NCBI GenBank assembly: GCA_027494165.1
Contig: JAOSJM010000001.1
Span: forward strand, 62,001-126,000
Reading direction: 5' to 3'
DNA from: Acidimicrobiia bacterium
GTDB taxonomy: Bacteria > Actinomycetota > Acidimicrobiia > IMCC26256 > JAOSJM01
Length of the DNA: 64,000 nt
Shown: positions 45,979 through 54,613 of the stretch, piece after piece
Layout: each line of letters starts with the position of its first letter
Position numbering within the stretch: the stretch's first letter is position 1
Translations under genes and position numbers: made by a program
Notes under the pieces: generated by a model
Databases searched by the model: none
Told to the model about the DNA's origin: nothing
The model's input: the letters and a program-made list of their open reading frames with translations, nothing else

Positions 45979-46785
45979 CTAGCCGTCGCCGGCGGGCCGG
46001 CCGCCACGGACCCCTGGCGGCACCGCGGTCCGGAGGTCCTCGCCCCGCGGTCCGGGGACGTCGTGGAACCGGTAGGGCTCGGGGGGCCGGCCGGGCTGCA
46101 CCACCCACGCCTCCCCGCCCTCGCCGTCGGTCACGGCGAGGAGGACGGCCTCGGCGACGTCGGCCGGGTCGAGGAGCGGGAACCCGGCCGAGACCATGAG
46201 CTCCCGGGCCTCGGTGCCGAGCAGAGGCGTGTCGACGAGCCCCGGGCACACGCAGCTCACCCGGATCCCTCGCGGCTGCAGCGACGGGGCCAGGCTGCGG
46301 ACCAGGCCGACGACCCCGTGCTTCGTGAGCGCGTAGATCGGGTCGGGCGCGAAGGGGATGATCCCGGCCAGCGACGCCGTGACCACGATCGCCCCCCCGC
46401 GCCGGCGGGCGAGCGCCGGGATCGCGGCCCGAACCCCGAACACGACCCCGTCGAGGTTGACCCGGGTGATCCGGCGGTACTCCTCGACGGTGAGCTGCTC
46501 GAGGTCGCCGTGACCGGTCGTGACGCCGGCGTTGAGGTGGACGACGTCGAGTCCGCCGAGCTCGCGCTCGCAGGCGGCGAAGGCCTCGTCGACCTGGCCC
46601 GGGTCGCCGACGTCGGCGTGCAGGTGGAGGCCCTCGAGCTCCTCGGCCACGAGCCTCCCTGGCTCCTCGGACCAGTCGACGACGCACACCCGCGCCCCGT
46701 CGGCGGCCAGCCGCTCGGCCGCCGCCCGCCCGATACCGGACCCACCGCCGGTGACGAGCGCCACCTTCCCCTCGAGCTGCCCCAC
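45979..46785 (-). CDS. Short-chain dehydrogenase/reductase
   Basis: 268 residues. TGGGSGIG cofactor loop, VVDWSE (Asp after beta-2 favours NAD), LNAGVT, Ser in VTASLAG, catalytic YALTK and PGLVDTPLL. The substrate is unknown. GTG 46785 with GGAGG at good spacing. Located 17 bp downstream of the aldehyde dehydrogenase, so an alcohol/aldehyde oxidation pair is possible. Confidence 0.88.
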   Translation of the reverse strand: MGQLEGKVALVTGGGSGIGRAAAERLAADGARVCVVDWSEEPGRLVAEELEGLHLHADVGDPGQVDEAFAACERELGGLDVVHLNAGVTTGHGDLEQLTVEEYRRITRVNLDGVVFGVRAAIPALARRRGGAIVVTASLAGIIPFAPDPIYALTKHGVVGLVRSLAPSLQPRGIRVSCVCPGLVDTPLLGTEARELMVSAGFPLLDPADVAEAVLLAVTDGEGGEAWVVQPGRPPEPYRFHDVPGPRGEDLRTAVPPGVRGGRPAGDG

Positions 46786-46802
46786 GTGTTCCTCCTTCGG
46801 CG

Positions 46803-48227
46803 TCAGGCCTGCACGACCACCAGCCGGGTCTCGGTCATCTCGCGGACCGCGTAGGCGGGGCCCTCCCGGGTGTTCCCCGAGTCGCGGACACCCCCGTACG
46901 GCATCTGGTCGGCCCGCCAGGTCGGGACCTCGTTCACCAGCACCCCGCCGAAATCCAGCTCACGGGCGGCCCGCAACGCGGTGGACAGGTCGGCGGTGAA
47001 CACGGCGGCCTGGAGGCCGTAGCGGGTGTCGTTGGCGAGGCGCAGCGCGTCGTCGAGCTCGCGGAAGGTCGCCACCGCCACCACCGGACCGAACACCTCG
47101 AGCGTGCACACCTTCATGTCGGGGGTCGCGCCGGTGAGCACGGTCGGGAGCAGCAGGCCGTCGCGGACCTCCCCGCCGCAGCGGACCCGGGCCCCGCCGT
47201 GCACGGCCTCGTCGATCCAGGATCGGACGCGATCGCGATCGCCGGTCGAGATGAGCGACGAGACGTCGGTGGCCTCGTCGAGCGGGTCGCCGACCACCAG
47301 CCCCTCCACGAGCGGGACGAGCACGTCGAGGAAGGCGTCGGCCACCGACTCGTGCACGTAGACCCGCTGGGTGGAGATGCACGACTGACCGGCGTGGCTG
47401 AACCCCGCCACCGCGATCTTCTCGGCCGCCGCCCGCCAGTCGCCGTCGGGGGCGACGACGACCGGCGCGTTGTTGCCCAGCTCGAGGCCGACCTTCTTGC
47501 GCGGCGCCCGGGCCCGGATGCCCCAACCGACCTCGGGCGAGCCCGTGAAGGTGATCATCGCGACGTCGCCGTGGTCGACGAGCAGCTCGCCCACGACGCG
47601 ACCGTGACCGGTGACGACGTTGAGGTGACCGGGAGGGAGCCCGCACTCGTCGAGGAGCAGGCTCGCCAGGGCGAGGGCCGAGAGCGGCGTCTGGGTCGCG
47701 GGCTTCAGGACCACGGGGCAGCCGGCCGCGATCGCCGGGGCGACCTTGTGGGCCACGAGGTTGAGCGGGAAGTTGAACGGGCTGATGGCCCCGACGACGC
47801 CGACCGGCACCCGCAGGGTGAACGCCAGCTTGCCCTCTCCGACCTCGCTGGCGTCGAGGGGCACGACCTCGCCGGCGAGCGAGCGGGCGGCGGCCGCGGC
47901 GAAGGTGAAGGTCGACACCGCGCGACGGGCCTCCACCCGGGCCGTGCGGATCGGCTTCGCGGCCTCGGCGGCCACGACCCGGGCCAGCTCCTCGGTGCGC
48001 TCGGCGAGGAGGCCGGCGGCGCGGTCGAGGATCTCGGCCCGCCGCCAGGGCGGGAGCGGATCCTCCGCCAGGGCCCGCCGGGCCGCGGCGACGGCCCGGT
48101 CGACCTCGGCCGCCCCGCACACCGGGACCCGGGCCAGCTCGGTCCCGTCGTAGGGGGCGTGGACCGCGATCGTCTCGTCGGTGGTGACTCGGTCGGGACC
48201 GATCGGGACCGGGCGGACCTCGCTCAT
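46803..48227 (-). CDS. NAD(P)-dependent aldehyde dehydrogenase
   Basis: 474 residues. Landmarks: SPFNFPLNLVAHKVAPAIAAG, ITFTGSPEVGWGI, catalytic Glu in GLELGNNAPVVV and catalytic Cys in AGQSCISTQRVYV. NNAPVVV and SCISTQRV are typical of the lactaldehyde/phosphonoacetaldehyde-type subgroup, so a small aldehyde is likely. First gene of a minus-strand pair with the short-chain dehydrogenase. A dispersed palindrome lies just upstream at 48266. Confidence 0.9.
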   Translation of the reverse strand: MSEVRPVPIGPDRVTTDETIAVHAPYDGTELARVPVCGAAEVDRAVAAARRALAEDPLPPWRRAEILDRAAGLLAERTEELARVVAAEAAKPIRTARVEARRAVSTFTFAAAAARSLAGEVVPLDASEVGEGKLAFTLRVPVGVVGAISPFNFPLNLVAHKVAPAIAAGCPVVLKPATQTPLSALALASLLLDECGLPPGHLNVVTGHGRVVGELLVDHGDVAMITFTGSPEVGWGIRARAPRKKVGLELGNNAPVVVAPDGDWRAAAEKIAVAGFSHAGQSCISTQRVYVHESVADAFLDVLVPLVEGLVVGDPLDEATDVSSLISTGDRDRVRSWIDEAVHGGARVRCGGEVRDGLLLPTVLTGATPDMKVCTLEVFGPVVAVATFRELDDALRLANDTRYGLQAAVFTADLSTALRAARELDFGGVLVNEVPTWRADQMPYGGVRDSGNTREGPAYAVREMTETRLVVVQA

Positions 48228-48265
48228 CCTCCGTCGAGCCTAGAGCGACTCGTCCCCCCGTTCTC

Positions 48266-48310
48266 GGCTGGCGCGGAATCGGGGTCCAGGACCCGCGAAC
48301 CGCTCCAACC
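48266..48310. repeat. 45-bp imperfect palindrome, copy 2 of a dispersed element
   Basis: Same length and orientation as 8101-8145, with the core GCGGAATCGGGGTCCAGGAC and the outer GG(C)TGG/CCAACC arms. Eight differences in 45 by eye. Some pairing is lost on the right arm. Intergenic, upstream of the aldehyde dehydrogenase and next to an 18-bp tandem repeat. Confidence 0.7.
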
Positions 48311-48314
48311 CCGG

Positions 48315-48368
48315 GGGTCGGGGAACGCTCACGGGTCGGGGAACGCTCACGGGTCGGGGAACGCTCAC
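48315..48368 (+). repeat. 18-bp tandem repeat, three exact copies
   Basis: GGGTCGGGGAACGCTCAC repeats at 48315, 48333 and 48351 without mismatch. The last unit contains the stop codon (TCA, 48365-48367) of the minus-strand hypothetical gene. No spacers, so not CRISPR. Confidence 0.9.
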
Positions 48369-48892
48369 GGGTCCGGCCCGACCGGTTCCGGCTGCTCGCC
48401 GAGGACGGCGAGGGCCTGGCGGGCCCGGGCCCGGTCCTCGTCGTCCCCTCGCGACCGGGCGAGGAACGCCCGCAGCTCCTCGGCGAGGACGGCCTCGGAG
48501 CGGCGGCGCCGCTCCGCGTCGAGGGGAAGCGTGCCCTGGAGCTTCGTGCCTCCCTCCCGCCCGCCCTCCGGGTAGTACCAGTCCTTGAACCACCGGCATC
48601 CGGCGCGCAGGAGGGCCAGGCCGAGCGGGGTGGCCGCCGGCGGCACCTTGCGGCGGAGCGCCCGCTCGGTGTCGTCGGCGTCGTAGGCGACCATGATCGA
48701 GCTCCCCGGCCCGAGGGTCGCGGCCACGTCGACGAGGACGGACGGGTCGTCGATCACGAGGTCGGCCCACGGCCGGATCCCCGCCCGGCCCGGGCACCAG
48801 AGCCCCCGGCCGGCCGGCCGGCCGTCGTCGTGTCCGAGGACGACCCGCTCCTCACCGGTGCTCCGGCCCGGCCGACGCTCGAGCCAGCGCAC
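48365..48892 (-). CDS. Conserved-looking hypothetical protein downstream of FBP aldolase/phosphatase
   Basis: 175 residues from GTG 48892, 11 bp after the stop of the gene at 48904, so co-transcribed with it. It has a hydrophobic-strand pattern DLVIDDPSVLVDVAATLGPG and SIMVAYDADD. LALLRAGCRWFKDWYYPEGG then LQGTLPLD follows, and a charged helical tail closes it. I do not recognise the family; a resemblance to small archaeal/bacterial DUF1122-type proteins is a guess. Its stop lies inside an 18-bp tandem repeat. Confidence 0.6.
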   Translation of the reverse strand: MRWLERRPGRSTGEERVVLGHDDGRPAGRGLWCPGRAGIRPWADLVIDDPSVLVDVAATLGPGSSIMVAYDADDTERALRRKVPPAATPLGLALLRAGCRWFKDWYYPEGGREGGTKLQGTLPLDAERRRRSEAVLAEELRAFLARSRGDDEDRARARQALAVLGEQPEPVGPDP

Positions 48893-48903
48893 CCGGCGCG
48901 CCC

Positions 48904-50028
48904 CTACTTCGCCCCGCTGACGACGGCGGGCAGGCCCTCGGTGCCCTTCTCCCACCGGGAGGCGAGCTCCTCCTGGGCTGCCGGCATGGTCGTGTACTCC
49001 ATCTCGTCGAGCGACAGGCGGTGGGGCTCGAACGGCCCGTGGCGCCGCAGGTAGTCCATGACCTCGTTGGCGGTCTGGCGGGCACGGTCGAACGAGGGGT
49101 CGTCGAACATGTCGCGAGGCGTCCCGAACATGCCGTCCTTGAGCTGGTAGCCGAGGCACACCACCCGGGGTGGGCCGTCGAAGCGGGTGGGGTGGGCCAT
49201 CGCCCTGGGCACCGGCATGAACGGCGCGTGGTGGGAGCCGCGCATGCAGCCGGCGACGGTGTAGGGGAAGGCGAAGGGCTCGAGCACCTCGCCGACCGCC
49301 GGGAGGCCGGACTGGGCCCGCACGATCATCACCGGGTCGTCCTTGCCGACGTAGCGCCCTGCCATCAGCGCGAGGCGCTGGGTGGACGTGACGGCGCCGA
49401 TCTCCCCGAGGGTCTTCGAGAAGACGCGCTTCACGACGTAGCGCGCCGGCGCACCGATGTAGAGGAGGAGGTGGTAGAGCTCGGCGGGGCAGTCGAAGAC
49501 GATGCGTTGGTCCTCGAACAGGTCGTGGACCTCGAAGAGGAAGCCCGAGTGCATCTTCGGGTCGATGACGAGGCCGGCGGTGTTGAACGGGTCGGCGAAC
49601 ATCTTGTACAGCGGCATGTTCCACGCGCCGGGCTCGGTCTTGTCGGCGAAGAAGCACAGGACGGGCTCCGAGGGACGCTCCTCGAGCTCGAGCTCCGCGT
49701 ACCCGGGGCCCATGCCCCGCAGGTTCCCGGAGAAGGCGTCGGACAGGAGGTCCTGGCCGGCCCCGTAGAGGCCGAGGTCGCGGGCCACCGCGGTGGTCTG
49801 GAGGAAGACGTCCCAGGCGAAGGAGTGGACCGCCTCGGCCTCGAGCCCGTGCTCGTGGGTCATCACGAGGGCGAGGTCGTCGCCGCAGTACTGGACGTCG
49901 GCGTCGATGAGGAGGCTCCCCCTCACACCGGCGACGGCTCGCTCCGCGACCTCCACCATGGCGGGGTGGACCGACGAGTGCCCCACCCAACCCCCGGTGT
50001 CGGCCTTGATGATGCTCAAGGTCAGCAC
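48904..50028 (-). CDS. fbp: Fructose-1,6-bisphosphate aldolase/phosphatase (archaeal type, class V)
   Basis: 374 residues. N-terminus LTLSIIKADTGGWVGHSSVHP with the catalytic metal site, then YCGDDLALVMTHEHG, FFADKTEPGAWNMPLYKMFADPF in two parts and GCMRGSHHAPFMPV. The whole length matches the bifunctional enzyme that makes fructose-6-phosphate directly from triose phosphates in archaea and deep-branching, often thermophilic bacteria. It serves gluconeogenesis and is unusual in actinobacteria. GTG 50028 has AAAGGGG upstream. The 310-bp gap to 50339 holds only a stress-type promoter facing the other way. Confidence 0.9.
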   Translation of the reverse strand: MLTLSIIKADTGGWVGHSSVHPAMVEVAERAVAGVRGSLLIDADVQYCGDDLALVMTHEHGLEAEAVHSFAWDVFLQTTAVARDLGLYGAGQDLLSDAFSGNLRGMGPGYAELELEERPSEPVLCFFADKTEPGAWNMPLYKMFADPFNTAGLVIDPKMHSGFLFEVHDLFEDQRIVFDCPAELYHLLLYIGAPARYVVKRVFSKTLGEIGAVTSTQRLALMAGRYVGKDDPVMIVRAQSGLPAVGEVLEPFAFPYTVAGCMRGSHHAPFMPVPRAMAHPTRFDGPPRVVCLGYQLKDGMFGTPRDMFDDPSFDRARQTANEVMDYLRRHGPFEPHRLSLDEMEYTTMPAAQEELASRWEKGTEGLPAVVSGAK

Positions 50029-50168
50029 GGCTGTCCCCTTTCCTCTCCCGGCGCGACGCTGCACGTTCCTCGGGGCCGGGATCATCGTGGCACCGCCATC
50101 GCGGGCGGTCCACGGCCGAGCGTCCCGGATCGGACGGGACTTCCGGCGGGTCGGCGGGCCCGTCGCAG

Positions 50169-50193
50169 GTGTGAGCGGTCGGCCCCGGGGGTA
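50169..50193 (+). promoter_or_regulatory. Stress-sigma-type promoter of the first hemerythrin gene
   Basis: GTGT (50169-50172), 16 bases, GGGTA (50189-50193). One mismatch to the GTTT-N16-GGGTA form seen four more times in this island. Located 146 bp before the RBS GGAGGAGG of the gene at 50339. Nothing else is recognised in the 50029-50338 gap. Confidence 0.55.
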
Positions 50194-50338
50194 CAGCTGC
50201 GAGGAGCACCTCGGCACCTTGCCGAGCGCCGCGCCGGCCGATACGGGACACCGGTGGAAGCTCCCGGAGTCCCCGCTCGAAGAAGAGGACCGCGCACTCG
50301 CAGACCAGCGGAGACGCCGACAGGAGGAGGTGTCCAAG

Positions 50339-50886
50339 GTGGACGTGCTCGAGCACCTCATCGAAGAGCACCGTGAGACCGAGAGGCTCCTGGCGGAGCT
50401 GGAGCGCTCGCAGACCGGCCCCCGGCGCGAGGAGTTGGTCGACCAGCTCGTCGACGCCCTGACCATGCACATGGAGGTCGAGGAGCAGTTCCTGTACCCG
50501 CTCATCGGCGAGGTGCTCGGCGACGAGCAGCTGACAGGGGCCGAGAACGAGCACCGCCTCACCCGGGAGGGGCTGGAGCTCCTGGGAGATCTCGTGACGA
50601 GAGGGGCTTCGAGGCCGCGGTCGCCATGGTCGCCGCCGGGACGAAGCACCACGTGGACGACGAGGAGTCGGACGTCTTCCCTCAGCTCCGCGAGCGAGCC
50701 GCCGACCGCCTCGGGGCGTTGGACCCCGAGGAGCTCGAGCGTCAGGTCCGGTCGGGGGACGGGCGGCCCCCGGACGAGCCGACGAAGGAGGAGCTCTACG
50801 AGCAGGCCCGTGAGGCCGGCATCGAGGGGCGCTCCGCGATGACCAAGGAGGAGCTCTCCCGGGCCCTGTCGGACCAGGACCGGTGA
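50339..50886 (+). CDS. Hemerythrin-like HHE protein with Rho-N-like tail (one frame break)
   Basis: About 182 residues. HHE iron motifs: HLIEEHRE, HMEVEEQFLYPLIGE, ENEHRLTREG and KHHVDDEESDVFPQL, i.e. His/Glu ligands for a diiron site. The C-terminal 35 residues (ELYEQAREAGIEGRSAMTKEEL) match the tail of the protein at 57100 and look like a Rho-N/SAP-type helix pair. The frame breaks at 50603-50606. One G restores TRGGFEAAVAMVAAG. GTG 50339 lies 8 bases after GGAGGAGG. Such proteins are SigF-dependent in mycobacteria and affect peroxide response. Confidence 0.82.
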
Positions 50887-50987
50887 GCCGAGCGCGTAGA
50901 GCGGCGGCCGGCGGAGCCTCGGATCGACCGGTGAGCCGGCCCATCCGTCGCCAGGGTGAGCGGCCCGGGACCGGGACGGACCCGGCC

Positions 50988-51318
50988 GTGGCCCAGGACG
51001 CGCAGACGATCGTCGACGTCCTCGGGCAGCTCGAGCGGCAGGGGGTACGGAGGGCAGTTCCGGGTGCAGGAGGGGGGCCGGGTGCAGTGCCTCACGTGCC
51101 GTCGCTCCTCCCGGGCCGCGGACGTCGCCATCCACCTCATGACGCGATTGGAGGGGGCGTCGGACCCGGCGGACATGCTTGCCGTCGTGGGCGTGGACTG
51201 CCCGTCGTGCGCGACGAAGGGGACGCTCGTCCTCAACTACGGACCCGAGTCGACCCCGGAGGAGGCCGGCGTGCTCGTCGCCCTCGAGGACCGGCGCCCC
51301 GGCCCCGGCACGGCGTGA
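50988..51318 (+). CDS. Zinc-ribbon protein (one frame break)
   Basis: About 110 residues: VAQDAQTIVDVLGQLERQG, then YGGQFRVQEGGRVQCLTCRRSSRA, IHLMTRLEGASDPADML, DCPSCATKGTLVLNYG. Two CxxC pairs about 40 residues apart suggest one zinc site. The frame changes at G run 51041-51045. Removing one G (or adding two) joins the halves. GTG 50988 is chosen; GTG 50931 is also in frame. The family is not recognised. It lies between the hemerythrin and phosphatase genes of the stress island. Confidence 0.55.
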
Positions 51319-51359
51319 CCCGTCGGGGCGCGGTCGCGTCACGACGAACACCGGCGACA

Positions 51360-53669
51360 ATGACGGATGTGGGGCCCGTCCTCGGCGCGTCCGCCGGATC
51401 CGACCGTTCCGACCCGCCCGATGGGTGGGCCCGCGTGCTGGCCGCCGCCGGGATCGGCACCTGGCGCTGGGACATGGCCACCGGGGTCGTGCACTGGGAC
51501 GAGCGGCTCGAGGCGCTGGCCGGCCTGCCGCCCGGCACGTTCGGCTCGACGTTCGAGGACTGGGAACGTACGCTGCACCCCGACGAGCGGGACCACGTCC
51601 TCTGCCTCGTCGAGCAGGCGATCGAGCTCCGGGCGCCCTACCACTTCGAGCACCGGGTGGTCAGGCCGGGCGGCTCGGTGCGCTGGTTGGAGTGCCGGGG
51701 CGAGGTGACGACGGATCCCCGCGGCGAGGTCACCGGAACGGTGGGAGCTGCGTTCGACATCACGGAGCGCAAGCAGTCGGACCACGAGCGTGAGGAGCTC
51801 CTCGATCGGTCGCACCAGCTCGCCGACCGCCTGGCCCGGTTGGCCCGGATCAGCGGGCTGCTCGCCGGTGCGCTGTCGTTCGACGACGTCGGTCGGATCG
51901 TCGTCGAGCACCTCGCCGCGCCCTCGACCACGTCCTCACGAGGCCTGTGGATCGTCGACGAGCAGGGGACGACGTTGGAGATGCGCGCCGGGGTGGGTTT
52001 CCCCGACGCGACCGGCGAGGCCTTCCGCTGTCTCTCCGTCCACGACGACCTGCCGATCCCGGAGGCCTTCCGTGAGCGGCGGACGGTCTGGTCCCCGACG
52101 GTCGAGGAGGCCGAGCGGCGGTACCCCTCGCTCCAGGGGGTCCCGCGCTCCAGCCCCGGGTTCGTCGTCGCGCCGCTCACCGCCGGCGCGCTGTGTGTGG
52201 GGGTCGTGGTGGTCGGCCTGTCGGAAGCCTCGCTCTCGGACGTGGACCTCGACTTCATCGAGGCGACGGCCGGGTACCTGGGCCAGGCCGTGGCCAGGCT
52301 CCGGCTCTCGGACGCCGTCGCCCGCCGGGCGAGCGAGCTCGCCGACATCGCCGCACGTGAGCGACGCCGGCGGGAGCGCCTCGAGTTCCTGTCCGTCCTG
52401 ACCCGGACCGCCATCGTGGCGGAGGAGCATCAGGACCTGATGCGGCGCGTCGCCGCCGCCGCGGTGCCCCGCCTCGGCGACTGGTGCTCGCTCCACTTCG
52501 AGCCGGAGGGTCCGGGATCGGCGGTGACGGCGCTCGCCCACGTGGACCCCGAGCGGGTGGAGTGGGCCGAGCGCCTCCGGCAGCGCTACCCGTTCGACCG
52601 CGACGCCGAGATCGGCGTCCCGGCCGTCATGCGAACGGGTCGGACCGAGTTCATCCCCGGCGTCGACGAGGAGACGATCAAGCGGGCGGCCGAGCGGAGC
52701 CGGGTCGACGAGGGCGAGCTCCGGGAGATCCTCGAGGCGCTGCACCTCACGAGCGTGATCACCGTGCCCCTGGTGTCCAAGCGAGGCGTGCTCGGGGCGG
52801 TGCAGTTCGTCAGCGCCGAGTCGGGCCGCCGGTACGACGAGGACGACGTCGCTCTGGCCGAGGCGGCCGCGGGCCGGATCGCGGACGCGCTCGACAACGC
52901 GTGGCTCACGGACCGGCACCGCGACACCGCGGGGCGGCTGCAGCGGGCCCTCCTACCCCCCGAGCTCCCTCGGATCGTCGGCATCGAGGTGGCGGCTCGG
53001 TACTCGCCTGCCGGTGCCACCTACCGCGTGGGCGGCGACTTCTACGACCTCTTCCCGGTCGGGCCGGACTCGTGGGCGGTGGTGATCGGCGACGTCTGCG
53101 GCAGCGGCCCGGACGCCGCTGCGGTGACCGCGATCGCCCGTCACACCGTCCGGGCGGCCGCCCGGCACGACGTGAGCCCCTCGGGGGTGCTCGACTGGAC
53201 CAACGACGCGGTGCGGCACTCCGGTCGGGGCCTCTTCTGCACCGCCTGCTACGGCACCATCGAGGCCGGGTCGGAACGGTGGCGGCTGCGCGTCGCCGCC
53301 GCAGGCCATCCCCTCCCCGTCGTGCGCCGGCGGAGCGGGGAGACGGCTCCCTTCGGGAAGCCGGGGACCCTCCTCGGTGTGTTCCCCGAGATCGAGACCA
53401 CCGTGACCGAGCTCGACCTTGAACCCGACGACGTCGTCCTGTTCTACACCGACGGGATGACGGACCTGCCCCCGCCGCACGGGATCAGCGACGTCGAGCT
53501 GGCCGGGCAGTTCGGCTCGGTGGAGAGCCGCTCTCCCGACCGCGTGCTGGACTCGCTCCTGGCGATGCTGGCGGACCGGGTCCCCGACGAGTCACGCCGT
53601 GACGACGTCGCGCTCCTCGCGCTACGGATCGCCGGGAGCCCGCCGAGAGCCGGTTCGGACGGGGGTTGA
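51360..53669 (+). CDS. PAS-GAF-GAF-SpoIIE/PP2C serine phosphatase (RsbU-like)
   Basis: 769 residues, unbroken. A PAS domain (IGTWRWDMATGVVHWDERLE to FDITERKQ) is followed by GAF domains at about 165-320 and 335-520, then the PP2C/SpoIIE phosphatase (about 525-760). Metal Asp residues lie in GGDFYDLFP, VIGDVCGSGPDAAAV and FYTDGMTDL. Proteins of this layout dephosphorylate STAS antagonists and so free a stress sigma factor. The STAS protein (55971) and anti-sigma kinase (56439) lie 2-3 kb away. The PAS domain may bind a flavin or other ligand; the GAF ligands are unknown. Confidence 0.87.
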   Translation: MTDVGPVLGASAGSDRSDPPDGWARVLAAAGIGTWRWDMATGVVHWDERLEALAGLPPGTFGSTFEDWERTLHPDERDHVLCLVEQAIELRAPYHFEHRVVRPGGSVRWLECRGEVTTDPRGEVTGTVGAAFDITERKQSDHEREELLDRSHQLADRLARLARISGLLAGALSFDDVGRIVVEHLAAPSTTSSRGLWIVDEQGTTLEMRAGVGFPDATGEAFRCLSVHDDLPIPEAFRERRTVWSPTVEEAERRYPSLQGVPRSSPGFVVAPLTAGALCVGVVVVGLSEASLSDVDLDFIEATAGYLGQAVARLRLSDAVARRASELADIAARERRRRERLEFLSVLTRTAIVAEEHQDLMRRVAAAAVPRLGDWCSLHFEPEGPGSAVTALAHVDPERVEWAERLRQRYPFDRDAEIGVPAVMRTGRTEFIPGVDEETIKRAAERSRVDEGELREILEALHLTSVITVPLVSKRGVLGAVQFVSAESGRRYDEDDVALAEAAAGRIADALDNAWLTDRHRDTAGRLQRALLPPELPRIVGIEVAARYSPAGATYRVGGDFYDLFPVGPDSWAVVIGDVCGSGPDAAAVTAIARHTVRAAARHDVSPSGVLDWTNDAVRHSGRGLFCTACYGTIEAGSERWRLRVAAAGHPLPVVRRRSGETAPFGKPGTLLGVFPEIETTVTELDLEPDDVVLFYTDGMTDLPPPHGISDVELAGQFGSVESRSPDRVLDSLLAMLADRVPDESRRDDVALLALRIAGSPPRAGSDGG

Positions 53670-53716
53670 GGGCCCCCTCTGCCCATGAGCTTCGCCGGCG
53701 CGAGCGGAGCCGAGGG

Positions 53717-54301
53717 TCAGGAGGAGGAGCCCAGGGCCCGCTGAGCCGCGTCCCGCACCCGGTCCACGATGGCCATGAACGGACCCGCGACGACGTTGCC
53801 GGTCGCCGATCGCGGTGAGTGCGGATGGGCGTGCGTGGGGGCGGCCCGTTCGGCCGTACGGAACGCGTCCCCGAGCCGGTCGAGCCGCTCGGCGTCCACC
53901 TCGCGCTCGATCAGGGGATGCTCGTCCCGCTCCTCCCTCCCCGCGTGCTCGAGCACGTCCCGGCGCAGGCGGGCGAGCTGGATCTCGAAGTCGTCGGATC
54001 CGACACCGAGCTCCTCGAGGAGGGCGAGCAACACCTCGCCCTCCTTCTCCTCCGCGAGTCGCGCCTCGGCGACCTCTTCGGATCTCCGGCGGGTGAGCGG
54101 GTGGACGATCACCTGCTCGGCGGTCTCGTGAGCGACCAGCGTCCGGACGAGCTCCCGGAACGCGTCGTCCCTGGCCTGGAGGTCGGTCGCCATCTCGATC
54201 GAGTCGAACTGCCGCTCGATCTGGCGGTGATCGCGCCGGATCGCCGCGATGAGGTCCTCGTTGCCGTCGGCCGTCCCGGTGGAGTCTGCGCTGGCACTCA
54301 T
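53717..54301 (-). CDS. Hemerythrin-like HHE protein
   Basis: 194 residues. RRDHRQIERQFDSI, LVAHETAEQVIVHPLTRR, EEKEGEVLLALLEEL and HAGREERDEHPLIERE supply the His/Glu iron ligands of an HHE bundle. The C-terminal 40 residues include THAHPHSPRSATGNVVAGP and an amphipathic helix. The N-terminus is short and acidic. ATG 54301. A strong GTTT-N16-GGGTA site lies upstream on the same strand, pointing to stress-sigma control. It shares little outside the HHE core with the protein at 50339. Confidence 0.85.
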   Translation of the reverse strand: MSASADSTGTADGNEDLIAAIRRDHRQIERQFDSIEMATDLQARDDAFRELVRTLVAHETAEQVIVHPLTRRRSEEVAEARLAEEKEGEVLLALLEELGVGSDDFEIQLARLRRDVLEHAGREERDEHPLIEREVDAERLDRLGDAFRTAERAAPTHAHPHSPRSATGNVVAGPFMAIVDRVRDAAQRALGSSS

Positions 54302-54356
54302 CTGGTCCCTCCCCGAAGCAGGGCCCCCGGCACGGCCGGAGCGCACGGGTGACCGG

Positions 54357-54381
54357 TACCCGGCGTGCGCCGGGGCCAAAC
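54357..54381 (-). promoter_or_regulatory. Stress-sigma-type promoter of the second hemerythrin gene
   Basis: Minus strand GTTT (54381-54378), 16 bases, GGGTA (54361-54357), 56 bp before ATG 54301. Back to back with the plus-strand site at 54419. The 312-bp gap 54302-54613 holds these two sites and no recognisable gene. Confidence 0.72.
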
Positions 54382-54418
54382 CGAGGGTCGGCCTGCCGCC
54401 GGCCGATCCGGAGCGCCC

Positions 54419-54444
54419 GTTTCGGGACGTGGTCTTGCGGGTAA
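54419..54444 (+). promoter_or_regulatory. Stress-sigma-type promoter facing the luciferase-like oxidoreductase gene
   Basis: GTTT (54419-54422), 16 bases, GGGTAA (54439-54444). It faces the gene at 54614, which has RBS GGAGAGGGGAG; the leader would be about 160 bases. Confidence 0.7.
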
Positions 54445-54613
54445 CTCCCAGACGCGCCGGGCGAGCCGCGGGAGACCCCGTCCCGGCCCCCCGACGGGGG
54501 TGATCCGGCGGCTCCGGCCGGCGCTGACCTCCCCGACACGGCGTCGGGGGCCGCTGCATCGGGCCGGCCCCCGACGCCCGGGGGGTCCTTCCCGAGGAGA
54601 GGGGAGCGGCGAC

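Noticed and set aside
48315..48368. Three exact 18-bp repeats as a CRISPR array
   Set aside because: The units are directly adjacent with no spacers, and no cas gene is present.
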